This document shows positions 24,844-38,248 of a DNA stretch of 64,000 nt, one piece after another. A program made the translations under genes and the position numbers. The notes beneath the pieces were generated by a model that worked only from the letters and a program-made list of their open reading frames with translations, did no database searches and had not been told where the DNA came from. Source of the DNA: Neocallimastix lanati (nom. inval.) (lineage: Eukaryota; Neocallimastigomycota; Neocallimastigomycetes; Neocallimastigales; Neocallimastigaceae); the NCBI GenBank assembly GCA_016946835.1, contig JACVTC010000089.1, forward strand, positions 390,001-454,000. Direction: 5' to 3'. The first letter of the stretch is position 1. Each line of letters opens with the position of its first letter.

Positions 24844-26654
24844 CTAGAATATAAACCCTATTAATAATTAAATTATTATAATTTTCAAAATATTTTAATT
24901 TATTGAAAAATAATTAATTTTTATTAAACATAAAATTTAAATTAATTTAAATAAAAAAAATAATTTATTTATTATTAAATCTTTATATTAATAACAAATA
25001 CGAAATATATATTAATTACCATTTTTCTTCTAATATTTTCTTATATAAAAAAAATCAATACTTCAATAAAAAATAATAATTATTTATTTATTAATTAATT
25101 CTTTATTATCCTATATTTATTATTTTTTCTATAGATTAAATTAAATATTATTTTATTATTTTCATAAACATTAAATACTAATTTTTTTTTGTTTCTTTTT
25201 TTGTTTTTTATGAATAAATTTTTATTTTTAAGATTATATTATAATTATTTATATCTTTACTATTTTATTACTATTAATTTTTAATTTAATAATAATAAAT
25301 TATAATTATTTATTTAGTTTTCTATTTTTAATTTTATATTTTATATTTTTAATTTTATTTTATTTTTTTAATTTTTTTTTTGTGTGTGTAAGAAAAAAAA
25401 AAAAATTGTAAAGAAAAAAAAGATGTATCTATTAATATATAATACAAAGAAATTTATCTAAATTATTATGTTTCATTTATTTATTTTATCCTTTCTTTTT
25501 TTTTTTTTTTTATAATTGTATTAATCCTTTTTTTAAAAAAAAAAGTATATTAAGTAATAAGAAAAAAAATAGTATAAATTAATAAATAATTACACAATAA
25601 ATTAATCATAAAAATTTAATTACAATATTATAATTGAAAGCCTTTATATAATATATTATATAATATATTATTCGTATAATATATACATCACTAATCTACT
25701 TTGTTCATTATATTAAAAAATAAAATGAAAATATACATCAAATAAAATAATAATATACATATATATAATAAGTTTTCATATTTTGTCTGTTTTAAATTTA
25801 GAACTTAAATTAAAATTAAGTATAATATATTACATAATATATTATTTTATACAACAAATTGTAAATAAATTGACATAATTTATATATAATACAAAAGATA
25901 ATATATTATATATATATATATAATTGTATATATTTGAAATATATTATACTATAAAAAGTTTATAAATAATTTAACAAGATAATTATGTTTTAATTCATTA
26001 ATAAATCAAATATTGAATTGTTTATATGGAATTATCTGTTGTTAATATTTTTTATTCATTTATTTATATATCAATTTATTAGTAATTTAATTTTATAATT
26101 ATTCATGTATTTAAATACTTTATTATATCATTAGAAATACAGAAGAGTTTTTAAAAAAAATAATTAAAATAATCTTTATTATTTATACTATTATAGTTAA
26201 CCTCATTATACTATTATAAATATTATAGATGGTTATATATTCTAATATTAAATAGAAAGATGTAAAATCAAAATCATAACATAAATTTAACTGAAATATT
26301 TATGAAATTTATAAAATATTTATTTAAATAACATTCATTTTATTTTTAGTTAATATTTATTAAACAATTAGTAATTATATTTTATTTATATTTTATTTTT
26401 ACAGTATAAATAAAATAAAAATTATAATAATTATAAAATAAAATTAAAATTAAAAAAAAAAAAGTAAAATAAATAAATAAATAAATAACTTAATAATAAA
26501 TAGGATTTAATCCTGTTTATGCCATAATATATAGTTATAATAAACGTAATATAAGTTTTATACATAATGCCTTAATTGCATTGTTATTCATAATTAATAA
26601 TAATTAATTGTATATATTTAAAAATAGTATTATTAAATATTAAATAATAATAAT

Positions 26655-26685
<31 letters not shown>

Positions 26686-26842
26686 CATTGGCATTTTTGA
26701 TTAAAAATTAATTATTGAAAATAATTACATCAAACATATATAAAATATTTATATATATATTTTTTTTCAAAATTTAAAATATAAAAATAAAAGAAAAAAA
26801 AAAAAAAAGAATCTTTTAATCATAAATTATTTTCACTAAATC

Positions 26843-26940
26843 AATAATCTGTCATTTTATAAGGTCATAATAATCTGTCATTTTATAAGGTCATAATAAT
26901 CTGTCATTTTTTAAGGTCATAATATTCTGTCATTATGTAC
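26843..26940. repeat. 26-bp tandem repeat, four copies
   Basis: CTGTCA recurs at 26849, 26875, 26901 and 26927, exactly 26 bases apart, within units of the form ATAATCTGTCATTTTATAAGG. Two further isolated ACTGTCA copies follow within 45 bases. The first three units are nearly identical, the fourth diverged. Confidence 0.85.
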
Positions 26941-29900
26941 CTTTATTTTATACTGTCATTAAACTGTCAAGATTAAGTTGACATTTTTTATTAATTATGC
27001 TATTAATAATATTTACCATAAAATAAATATTACTTTATTTTTTTTCTTTTTCATTTTATTTTTCTTTGTAGGCATGGCATCATTATCGATAATTACTTGA
27101 TTTTCATTTTTCTTGTCCAGTCTTCATATCATATCATCACTCGACTTTTTAGCATGTAATTTCAAGAAAATTTAAAATATTAAAAACTAATAAAATCTTT
27201 TTATGGTCAACTCCAATAATGGTGATTACTAATCCATGCGACGTTTTTTCGTTTCTTCATTCGCCAGATTCAAATTAATTTAAAAAAAATTTTATTTTCA
27301 TTTCAACCAATGATCAATAGTTTACTATTCATGCAATTATATCTTATAAGTTATTGGGATTTTATATATAACTTTTATATTTATTAAAATTTATAATTTA
27401 TCCAATTTTACTTAATAGTATCTCTTTTAATTACAATTAATAATTATTTCATTAAATTAAAAATATAATGAATTGTGAGTAATTTTAATGAATTGAATAT
27501 ATATTATATAATTTATCAGTCATATATTAAATTCAATCTATTATATTATAATAAATATTATTATTATAAATAATAATTAAATATTTTTAAATAAAAAAAA
27601 ATTCTGGATAAAAACTTTATTTAATATTGAAATATTAAAATAAGAATTTAGAGTTTTAATTATTAATCTATTAATCTCCTTTTATATATATAAATTTAAA
27701 TTAATATATTTATATTTATATATATATAAATATATATATAAAAAAAAAAAAAAACTTTCTAATACTTTATTTTTTTTTATCATTATAATATATATATATA
27801 TATATAAGTTTTATTCTGAAAAAAAATTTAAAAAATATATATATACACAATATATAATTTTTTTCTTTTTCACACTTTAAATGGTTTATGAGTGTAATTA
27901 ATAATACTTTTTAGTATTAATTAACATTTATCAACTTAAAAATAAAATTATTTATTTATTTAATATATGTTCATAATCTTTTTTTTTTTAGTTATGTTTA
28001 ATAAAAAAATGTCTTAATGTTATTTCTTTGTTTATTCATTTTTATTTAATTTTAAAAATTGTATAAACAGTCTAATAAATATAGCGTTGATAAAAATAAA
28101 TAATTTATCTTTAATATAATATTTCATAATTTTTTTAAACATATTGGTATATTTGTACTTGATTTATAAAAAATTGTGTTTTAAATAAGCCTATATAATA
28201 ATAAAATATAAAAATGAAAACAAAATAAAATAAACAATATAGATATTTTGTTAACAATTAAACTTTTATTTTATTATAACTTTTTATTATCTATTATTAT
28301 ATATTATTAGAATTAAAGGGTCAAAAATTTGGTGACTTCATAAATATTATAATAATATTATATAATAATTTTAAAAATATTAATTTTATATATATATATA
28401 TATATTTATATACATAAAATAAAAATTTCTTATTTATTGCTATACAAAAAAAATATATATATATTTTTTTTATGAGATTTACTTAAATATAATATTTAAT
28501 ATAATTATAATAAATACTATAAAGCTTTTCATTTATATTATAATTTAAAATAATAATAATAATAAATTAAGAATAATAAATAGAACAATAAATAGAACAA
28601 TAAATGGATTTTTTTATTTAACATTTTATAAATACACATTTTTTTTTATCAGCATATTATTTGAAATACTATTATAATCTTGTTTTTTATTATGTTACTA
28701 TTAATAATTCAGGGCTAATTTAATCCAAATTTTAATATTTTATTCTTTTTAATAAATTTTACCAAATAAAAAAAAATAAACGATAAAAATTTATTAAAAA
28801 TTAATTATATAATTTATAATACTATTACTATATATATCATTATCACTATTTTAGTATTATATATATTAGTTTTTATAATATTGAAACAACTAAAATTTAA
28901 TTTTTTTTTTTTTTAAACATTTTAAAGATATAATTAGTTTTATAATTAATTCTATTAAATATTAACAAAAAGGAATTAGTAAATGCATTGAAAATAAATA
29001 TTTATAAACTATCTTTTCCAAAATTTACACTTTACAATAGAATAAATTTTAATTATTTCAAAAGTTATAATATGAAATGTTATATACTATTTTATTTGAA
29101 ATAATTTTAACCTATTAAGAAATAAAATATACATAAACTAAAAAATACAATTTATATTGATTATAATTAAGGGTTTTTTTTTTTTTTTTTTTTTTTTTTA
29201 ATAATTTGCTAAATTCACAATTTACGTATTTAAAGTTATAAATTTATAATATAATCATGGTTATAGAAAAGAAAATACGAATTTCTTTATTTCTATTTGT
29301 GATATAATTAAAAAAAAAAAAAAGGAAGAATAAAATATAAATATTTTTAAAAAAATATAAAAAATATATGTATATTTAATTTAAAAAATTTAAATTAGAT
29401 ATGACTTAATTTTACTTATAAAATAATAAAATAAAATATTATTAATTTAATAAAAAAAAAAATTTTAATAATTTTATTTAATTTTATAATCATTGAAATA
29501 TATAATTTATTAATATATAAAATTTTATTTTTATTTCTAATTTATTAATCTTAAGAAGATTATTTATATACAAGAAATACTACGAAATACATTAGCAAAT
29601 GCTTTATAATTATTGGTATTATATTTAAGAAAAAAATATTAATTAATAATATTTTATATATAAAATTATGAATTTATAGAATTATGGTAATATTTTTATT
29701 TTAAATTATTGAAATAAAACACACCTTTATTAAATTTTTTGTAGTTTATGCACTAATACTAGTCTCATATTAAGAATATAAATTTTTATTTGCTATATAA
29801 AATTATTATAATTATTATTTGAATTTAATACAATAAATTAATAGTTATGATAGTTTATTATTTTAATTTACTACCATTTTTGGTTCAAAAAATAGTAAAG

Positions 29901-30227
29901 TTAGTATATTTTATTATTATTATTATTATTATTATCACTTATTGAAATTAATATAATAAATTAATAGTTATGATAATATATTAATTTAGTTTACTTTTAT
30001 TTATAAAAATAATATAAAAATAAAATAAAATAAAATAAAAATTGATTGATTGAATAAAATTAATAAATACCATTTAAAATTAGCAAACATAAAAATCAAT
30101 TTTACTATTTTTTATTTTTATATTTTTATATTAAACACTTTTTATAAAGAATTTAATTTTATTACTATTATTATTTTTATGCTTTCTTATTATATATTTT
30201 TGTTTGATCATCATAGTTTTTCATTCA

Positions 30228-30380
30228 TTTTATTTATTTATTTATTTATTATTATTATTATTTATTATTAATTATTATTATTATTATTTATTATTAATTA
30301 TTATTATTATTATTTATTATTATTTATTATTATTATTATTTATTATTATTTATTATTATTATTATTTATTATTATTATTA
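30228..30380. repeat. (ATT)n / (ATTT)n microsatellite
   Basis: About 150 bp of ATT repeats interrupted by ATTT and AATT. No other content. Confidence 0.85.
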
Positions 30381-31054
30381 AAATGGAATATATAAAATTA
30401 CAAATAATGAACAAAACGAACAAAAGCAAAATTAATTTTTTATATATATATAGCATACTTTTATTAAAATCCCAATATCACAACACTATCTATATCTTTA
30501 TATTAATATAAATATATTAATATAAAATCTAAAAACATATTTATTTTATTGGAGTAACCTTTTTTTTTTTCGATTTATAAATATTTGTTTTTATATAAAT
30601 TATTAATTATCCTAAATGATTGACTGAAGAATAGTGAAGTGAATCGATAAAAGTTCCTACATATAATTTTTTTTTTGGATATATTTCAAAATATTAAATA
30701 AAAATACATATTTTATATTTGGACTAAATTTCGAATAAAATTACATAAACTATGTTAAATTAAATTAAATTCATTCTAGCACAAAAAATTATAACTACCC
30801 AGTCGTCATAGGTTAATGATCTAAAATAACAAATTAAATATTGTTCACTATAAACATTATATCTTTCCATTTGACCTACAGTTTCATGACAGTCAGTAGT
30901 AAAAATTTTTGAATTGATACGTAACTATCGCAAATATCATATAATTTCGCCTATAATTAACTTGTGAAATGAGTTCCTTATATATTTTTATATTAAAAAA
31001 AATAAAAAATAAAAATAAAAATAAAAGAAAAACTTTGTGAAGAAAGCGAGCAGA

Positions 31055-31088
<34 letters not shown>

Positions 31089-31748
31089 AATGTATATCAA
31101 AAAACTTATTCTTCTTTGTGGTCTCTTCAGAGTTTTATAATAATATTTGTTTTAATAATAAAAGAATAATAACAGTAATAGATAAAAAATGTAATCAATT
31201 ATATTTAATATAATATATTAAAAAATAATAAAATATTATTAACATTATGATGCTTTTTACTTTGGTAATTGGAAGGTTTATATTAAAATATAATTAACTA
31301 AAGATTACGACTTTTAGAAAAAAAGTTTTATATATATATCAAAAAAAAAAAAAAAAGGAAAAAATTTCATAAATTTAAAATAACTATTTAAAAATAAAAA
31401 TTTGGAGATACTTAATAAAATTATTTAATTAAAAATTTTTTTTAAATTTCATTATTTATTAAGCTTTATTTATATTTGATTTGATTTAATCATCTTGACA
31501 TTTTCCAGTACCAAAAATTAAAAAAGCTTATTTTATTTTTTAACTCTTTACTTCGCATTACTTTTTAATATATAATGTTAAATTAATATTTAGAGTAATT
31601 CTAAAAAAAAAAATGGTTTGTAATATTTATATTACTCAGTATATATTCACAATTTTTTTCTCAAATAATAATTTTGTTTATATTTATATATAAATTGATC
31701 TTCATTAATTTATAATATTTTCTTTTAAATATCCTTTTAATATAAATA

Positions 31749-31783
<35 letters not shown>

Positions 31784-32637
31784 AGATATTATCGAAAAAA
31801 CAATAGTGTGAATATATACATATATATATATCAAAATATCTATGGAATAGAAAAAAAAAATTTTTTAAATGAAATAGTTCTAAAATATTAATTTTACATT
31901 AAATTTTATATATATATTGAGGATCTATTTTAGTTTTAATTTTAATATAATTCAAAAATTAATTTTTTAAAGAGATCCTCTACCCCAGATCCCATGTTGC
32001 ATGTGCTTGTAGGAGAGCAGTAGTTGTATGCAACGAGTTAGAATGAAATTTTAAACCTATCCCTTAAATATTAGTAAAAAAAATATTTGAATAATAAACA
32101 ATATTTATCTAAATGCAAATTGATATATAATATGAACTAGTTATATTTTATTTCTAATAATATCTATTTATATTAAGTTATAATATTAATTATCTACCCA
32201 AATTATATAATTTATTTGAAGTGTAATATTATTGTTTAAAGAATGAATATATGTTTATTAATAAAATAATATCAATATTATAATGTATTTTCTAATACTT
32301 TTTATATTTATTATACTAGTTATTATCTTTCATTTTATAATATTAATTTATTTATTTAATTAAATATTTATTAAATATAAAAGATATTATTTTAGATTCT
32401 TTCGATTTAAATAAATAATAAATCTATTGATAATAAAAATGGTATATATTCATCAATAATCATTTTAATTTTTTTTATATAAATTAATAATCATTAAAAT
32501 TTCCAATCTTTTTTTTTTTTATTTTATTTTATTATATTTTTTTATATTTTAATGTTATTGAATTAATTACATTAGATATTAAAAAAACTATTATTATTAT
32601 ATTATTATATAATATATAAATACACCCACAGGTCCTA

Positions 32638-33215
32638 TGATTTTTAATGTAAAAGGCCAAGCTATTTATACTAAAAACTTGTCGAATGAAAAATCGAATT
32701 GACTTTTATACAATTATTTTAGCGAAAATCAAATAAATTACGATGAAAAGGAAAAACTACTTTATTGTGAATAGTAACTACATAAATTTAAGTATTGAGG
32801 GCATAAAACTATTCTTGAAGAGGTAATAATAACAAAAGCTAAAGAGATCACCAATATAACCGTAAATATTAACGAAGATGAATATATTGTTCGACGTTAC
32901 CAGTATCAGCCTGGATCCCCTGTTCATATCAAAGAAATCAAAATATTTTTGATCAACTAAAAAAAAAATTTAAATAATTGTTCCAAAGACTATAATTACC
33001 GTCATACAGGATTACTAGCCAATTTTATGTGTCGAAATAAGTAAATCCAATGTCTCGTTTTGGTATGAACAATAAGGAATATTTTTTATTTCCCAATTAT
33101 CTTTTGAAGATCCATATAAAATACTTCAAGACGTTTTCTATAATATCGGAGATAATCAGACAATTGTTTCAGCAAAAATAATTACAGGGATATATGATAA
33201 GGAAACCAAACCGTA
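32638..33215 (+). pseudogene. Decayed coding-like stretch, family unknown
   Basis: Plus-strand frames show protein-like composition unlike the surroundings, e.g. EEVIITKAKEITNITVNI and YQPGSPVHIKEI at about 32815-32945 and YKILQDVFYNIGDNQTIVS at about 33118-33175, interrupted by several stops and at least one frame change. I recognise no domain. It may be an old gene copy or transposon relic. Confidence 0.4.
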
Positions 33216-34275
33216 ATCAAATACATTATTTAATTATTTATCATTTTAAAAAAATATTGATCTAACTTTTAAATGAAATAAATAAAGGAAATTAAATTTA
33301 TTTATGATTGTGTAGTAATCAATAAATAAATGTAAATAAATAACATGCTTTAAATATTATGTATAATAAATTTATTATAATCAATATTATTTTTGAACAT
33401 AAACCAAATTTAGTTAATATTTTTTTAAATTTAAAAAAAAAAAAAAAAAAAATTGTATATATAACAAAATAAAGAGAAATAAATTATATTTATATACTAA
33501 TGGAAATTGATATAACTTTATAATAATAATTTTATTGGTTAATATTTATATTAATAAATATATATTAATCGGTTTTTATTTTCATTATTTTAACATTATT
33601 CAATGGAATATATTTATATTTGTCAAATTATGCATTCAACAATAAAGGAAAGAAACTAATTCAAAGAAAATAAAAAAATTTACCACTAAATAAATAAAAT
33701 TTTATTATTAAACACAGCTACTTAATAGGTTGGTGATAATACATTTTACTTATTTATCGTAATTTTTTCTATTAATAAAATAATTAATTAATAAAAAAAA
33801 TCAAAGGTTTAAAAATAATTTTGAAGGAAAATTCATATATAATAGAAATTTTTGATAAATATTTTGATAAAAGGAAGGTTAGCATTTTATAATAAACTAA
33901 TACTAAAATATAAAATAAAAATCTGGAATTCTTAAGGTTTCGAACCCAATTAGTTCTAATTAATGTCTTAGCTACTAACCAAAATGTAACTATTATTTAA
34001 TTAAGGCTCAATAGACTTATTAATTTCGAAGGCTTATCAATTTCGAAGTTGCTGACTCAGTATATACTACAAATAATTGGCTACCTATAAACTCTTTAGA
34101 CATCTTCGTTATGACAATGGAATAGAACCTAGGTTTTCTTCTTTTCAGAAAATCATTTACATACCACCAACTCTTTATTAACTAAGGACAAACATAGTTT
34201 AGTACCTTTTCGAGGGTAATTAAATATAAATAAATAAATGTATATTTATTTAAAAAAAAAAAAAAAAAAAAAAAA
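33216..34275. other. Intergenic region with tRNA-like boxes
   Basis: AT-rich to about 33930, then moderately GC-richer to 34230. On the minus strand TAGCTAAGAC followed by GGGTTCGAAACC (about 33945-33985) resembles a polymerase III A box and B box, and a second weaker pair (GGTGGTATGTAAATG, then GGTTCTATTCC) lies at about 34118-34170. Neither folds into a convincing cloverleaf, so this is at most a SINE-like relic. Confidence 0.3.
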
Positions 34276-34565
34276 TAGGAGTGGTGAATTTCGCCAAATT
34301 TTTTTTGAAAACTTGTAGTGTGTATTAAAAAAACATTACATTTCACAAATTGAAAATTGTTAAATGAGTAAATAAATAAAATTAAATATTATTAATATTG
34401 ATGTTTTTAAAGTAAATACTTTTTTTTTTTCATATTTATTTTTTCATATATGGATATCTTTATAGATATATGTTTAAATAAATAAGTAATAAATAATTAA
34501 TAAATAATAAATAATAAAATAAAAAATAATAATATATAGTATAGTAATAATTATAAAAGGATTGT

Positions 34566-34646
<81 letters not shown>

Positions 34647-35049
34647 CGATTAGAATTATAAATAATTATTATTATTTACAAATATATATATATATATATA
34701 TAAATAAATATATATATAAATGAATTAATAAAAATAATATTTAAGCACTTCAAAAAAACATAAAATAGTTTCTCTTATTAAATTAATAATAAATAATAAA
34801 TAATAAATAATAAATAAATAATATAAACTGTAGCAATAATTATAAAAACATCAATAATAATATTTTTATAATAATGATAAATAATAATAATAGTTACTAA
34901 ATATAAGAATTAAAAAAGAAAAAATTAGATAATTAATCTTCATTTAATATATATATATATATAATTAAAAATATATATTATTAAAATTAATCATTAAAAC
35001 ATTTAATTAAAAACTTTTATTAAAAAAAAAAAAAAATATAAAAAAAAGG

Positions 35050-36328
35050 AGAAAAATCAAGAAATTGAAATAAGCAAAATTAATAGAAGAAAAGAACAAA
35101 TTATTTTAAACAGAAAATATATGCTTAATCTTTCATTCAAAAGGAAAAGCAATTCAAAAAAATATAAATGCACTGAATATAAAACATTAAATAAATGTCC
35201 ATCTTTTCATTATTTTAAACAATACGAATCAATCTTAGAATATGATGATGACTTACATAATCATCTTGAAAATAAATTTGAAGCAGCTAAATCAATTGTA
35301 AAAAATAAAAATAAAGATAAAATTTCAAATAGTTCAATTTCTTTTAATGTAAATATAAAACGTAAATATGATGAAATTTCTCAAGATATGGTCTTATATG
35401 TCCTGGATATAATTCAATTAAATCCCATATAACAAGAAGTAGAAGAAAACAGCTACCTTCTGATATAGCAACATTTGATAAAATTTCCAATGAATCAAAA
35501 TATTATAAAACAAAAAGGGATGAAAATTTTATGATATTCAAAAATCATAATTTAATTGTTTTTCAATCTCCATTCCAAGCAGAATTATTTTCTAAAAATA
35601 AATGTATTTTTTTTGAAGCACATTTTATAATGCACCAATATTTAGTTATCAAATATTCATAAGTAAAATCTATATTGCAGAATTAAATTATTTTTACATT
35701 ACATCCTTTTCTATATTAAAAAAAAAAAAAAAATCATACAACTTATGAAATATTACATGATGAAATAAAAAAGAAATCTTGTAAATATAATAATATTGAA
35801 ATTACACCTAAAATATTTCATTGTGATTTTGAAAAAGTCATATCTAATACTGAAGAAAAAGTTTTTTCTAATGTAAATATTAAATATTGTATATGACATT
35901 TTAAAAAAGCATTAGATAATCAAAAAAAAAAAAAAAAAAAAAAAAAAGAATTATGTGGTAATAAAGTTGAAAAAATAAAAGATTTATATTTTTATTATAA
36001 AAACATTTCAAACTCTCCTTTTATTAATTCTAAATATATATATGATATAGTAAAATAAAAAGTGCATGCCAAGAGTATAATTTTGTTCAATTTTTGGAAT
36101 TTTTAAAATACTATAAAAAAATCTATTTAATTAACTATGATACTGAAAATTGGAATTATTATGATAATATTGATCATATTAAAAATAGAGTTTTTGATTA
36201 TTTTAATAAATACTTTAAAAAATTTATTTGCAAAATAAAAAAAACTTTTTTTTTTTTTCAATTATTATCAGAACTGCAAGAAAAAGAATTCAAATATTAC
36301 ATTGACTACTAAAGGAGAACTTCTGAAA

Positions 36329-36370
<42 letters not shown>

Positions 36371-36470
36371 ATACCGATTGAGGAAAAAAAATATGGAAAC
36401 TCTATTAAAAAAAAAAAAAAAAAGGAAAGTATTAGAAATGATTTCATTAAATTATAATTGAAAGACTATT
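35050..36470 (+). pseudogene. MULE transposase relic, second copy
   Basis: Collinear with the 7.4-8.9 kb transposase and close to it in sequence. The finger region YKCTEYKTLNKCPSF and the H-x-H-like DLHNHLENKF are present at 35160-35280. The FHCDFEKV motif is at about 35817, and ENWNYYDNIDHI follows at about 36146. Several frameshifts, some at expanded A runs (about 35917-35947 and 36330-36367), and stops break it. It shares the TGA in the C-x-W-H motif with the first copy. Confidence 0.75.
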
Positions 36471-36499
36471 AATAAATTATAATTATGTACGAACGAATT

Positions 36500-36546
36500 G
36501 GGTGTGGGGCATTTCGCCAAATTGCATTTCGCCAAATTGAGAATTA

Positions 36547-36578
<32 letters not shown>

Positions 36579-38100
36579 AATTAAATATTTTTAATATTGA
36601 TGTATTTATATTTTTGAAGTAAATATTTAAATATTAAAAAATTTTTTTTCATATATAAATAGCTTTACAAATATCTGTTTAAATAAATAATAAATTGATA
36701 AATAATAAATAAAAAAATAATAATAATAATAATAAAATAAACAATAAAGTAATATAATTAATAAAAAAAAAATAATAATATAAACACTATTGCTATAATT
36801 ATAAAAGGATTGTCATTAATAATAATAATGACGATTAAATTATAAATAATATTATTGTTATTTGAAAATATATATATAAATGAATTAATAAAAATAATAT
36901 TTACCTACTAAAGAAAAATGTAAAAAGTTTTTCTTATAGTATTTTACAAATTAATAATAAATAATATATAATAAATAATAAATAAATAATATAAACTGTA
37001 GCAATAATTACAAAAACATCAATAATAATATTTTTATAATAACGATGAAAATTATAATAGTTATTAAATATAAAAATAAATATAAAATTATAATAATTAT
37101 TAAAGTATTTTTAATCTTTATTAGATTAGGTTAGCTTAAGAACATTAAAATATATTTTTATGATAAAATATTATTATTTTAAAAATATATTTTTATAATT
37201 AAAATATTGTTATAATATTATTTTCAAAATATTAAAATATATCTTTATAATTAAATATATTTTTATAATTAAATATTTTAAATAATTATTTTATTACTAT
37301 TTTACGAAATATTAAAATATATAATAATAATTTTTTTAATAGTAAAAATTATTTTAAAAAGAGAATAAATGAATAAATACAATAATTATTAAAGTATTTT
37401 TAATCTTTATTAGATTAGGTTAGCTTAAGAATATTAAAATATATTTTTATGATAAAATATTATTATTTTAAAAATATATTTATATAATTAAAATATTGTT
37501 ATAATATTATTTTTTTACAAAATATTAAAATATATCTTTATAATTAAATTTATTTTTATAATTAAATATTATTAATAATTATTTTATTTTAAATATCTAT
37601 AATTAATTATAAAATATAATAAAAACAAGTTTAAAAAAAATATTTTGAATTTTTATTTATTGTTAAAATAATCACATTTTATTTTATATTTTTATATTCT
37701 TATATTATTATCAATATTATATTCTTATCTTATATTAATATTTTATTCTTATATTTTTATGTTGTGTAACATTTATCTATGTGTATTAATTCATAGAATT
37801 ATCACATGATTAAATATGTAATTTTTACTATAAAAAATAATTATTTTTATTATCTTAAAAAAAAAAGAGATTTTACATTAATAAAATTTATGTATTAAAT
37901 AAATACAAAAATAAATAAAGTTTATTATAAAAAACACACATACTTTTCTCATTTATTTAAAAAAATTATTTTGAATTTTTATTTATTTATTTATTCATTT
38001 ATTTATATCAATAAGCCACTTATCGAAATGCAACTTGGGGAAATACAACTTGGGGAAATGCAATCTGGGGAAATGCAATCTGGGGAAATGCAACTCTCCC
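36500..38100. mobile_element. Non-autonomous MULE, 1601 bp, with perfect 9-bp target duplication
   Basis: Flanked by GAACGAATT at 36491-36499 and 38101-38109. It starts GGGTGTGGGGC and ends CTCTCCC, with GCATTTCGCC-type units at the left and GGGGAAATGCAA units at the right. The left 590 bp match 6644-7213 and the right part matches about 8965-9646, including the doubled 289-bp block. The transposase gene is absent: the join near 37093 lies in TATAATAATTATTAAAG-like sequence. It therefore arose by an internal deletion of about 1.7 kb. It carries a later 291-bp insertion. Confidence 0.85.
37661..37951. mobile_element. Solo-LTR-like insertion (fossil), 291 bp
   Basis: The segment starts TG and ends CA, is flanked by the 5-bp direct repeat TTTAT (37656-37660, 37952-37956), and interrupts a sequence that is continuous in the 6644-9646 element at about 9520-9545. 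This is the form of a solo long terminal repeat left by an LTR retrotransposon. The family is unknown and there is no internal coding part. A TG...CA MITE is an alternative. It is younger than the 1601-bp element that carries it. Confidence 0.6.
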
Positions 38101-38248
38101 GAACGAATTTATTTGGTCAATTTTTCTATCATTTCAATAATTTTAATATTAAAAATCATTTAAAAAAAGAGAATAAATAAATAAATACATTAATGATTAT
38201 GGTATTTTTAATCTTTATTGGATTAGGTTAGCTTAAAAACATTGGGAT

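Larger units (their letters stand above)
24844..32637. other. Gene-poor AT-rich region
   Basis: Nearly 8 kb without a supportable gene. It contains A/T homopolymers, (TA)n near 31058-31086 and (ATT)n at 30228-30380. A hairpin has arms GAGGATCT (31919) and AGATCCTC (31974), next to a small GC-richer patch to 32045. Frames at 30050-30395 are translations of ATT repeats. Confidence 0.65.
34276..38243 (+). mobile_element. Older MULE copy, interrupted by a younger MULE and truncated on the right
   Basis: The left end begins GGAGTGGTGAATTTCGCC in degraded form and follows the long nested-repeat layout of the 351-bp MITE. It carries a transposase relic (35050-36470). At 36491 it is interrupted by the 1601-bp element; its own sequence resumes at 38110 (the AGATTAGGTTAGCTTAA landmark family at about 38220). 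It stops abruptly near 38243 where another small element begins. A (AAT)n tract has expanded at about 34570-34644. Confidence 0.75.

Noticed and set aside
33940-33990. tRNA gene on the minus strand (GGGTTCGAAACC)
   Set aside because: Acceptor and anticodon stems do not pair; only box-like motifs remain.
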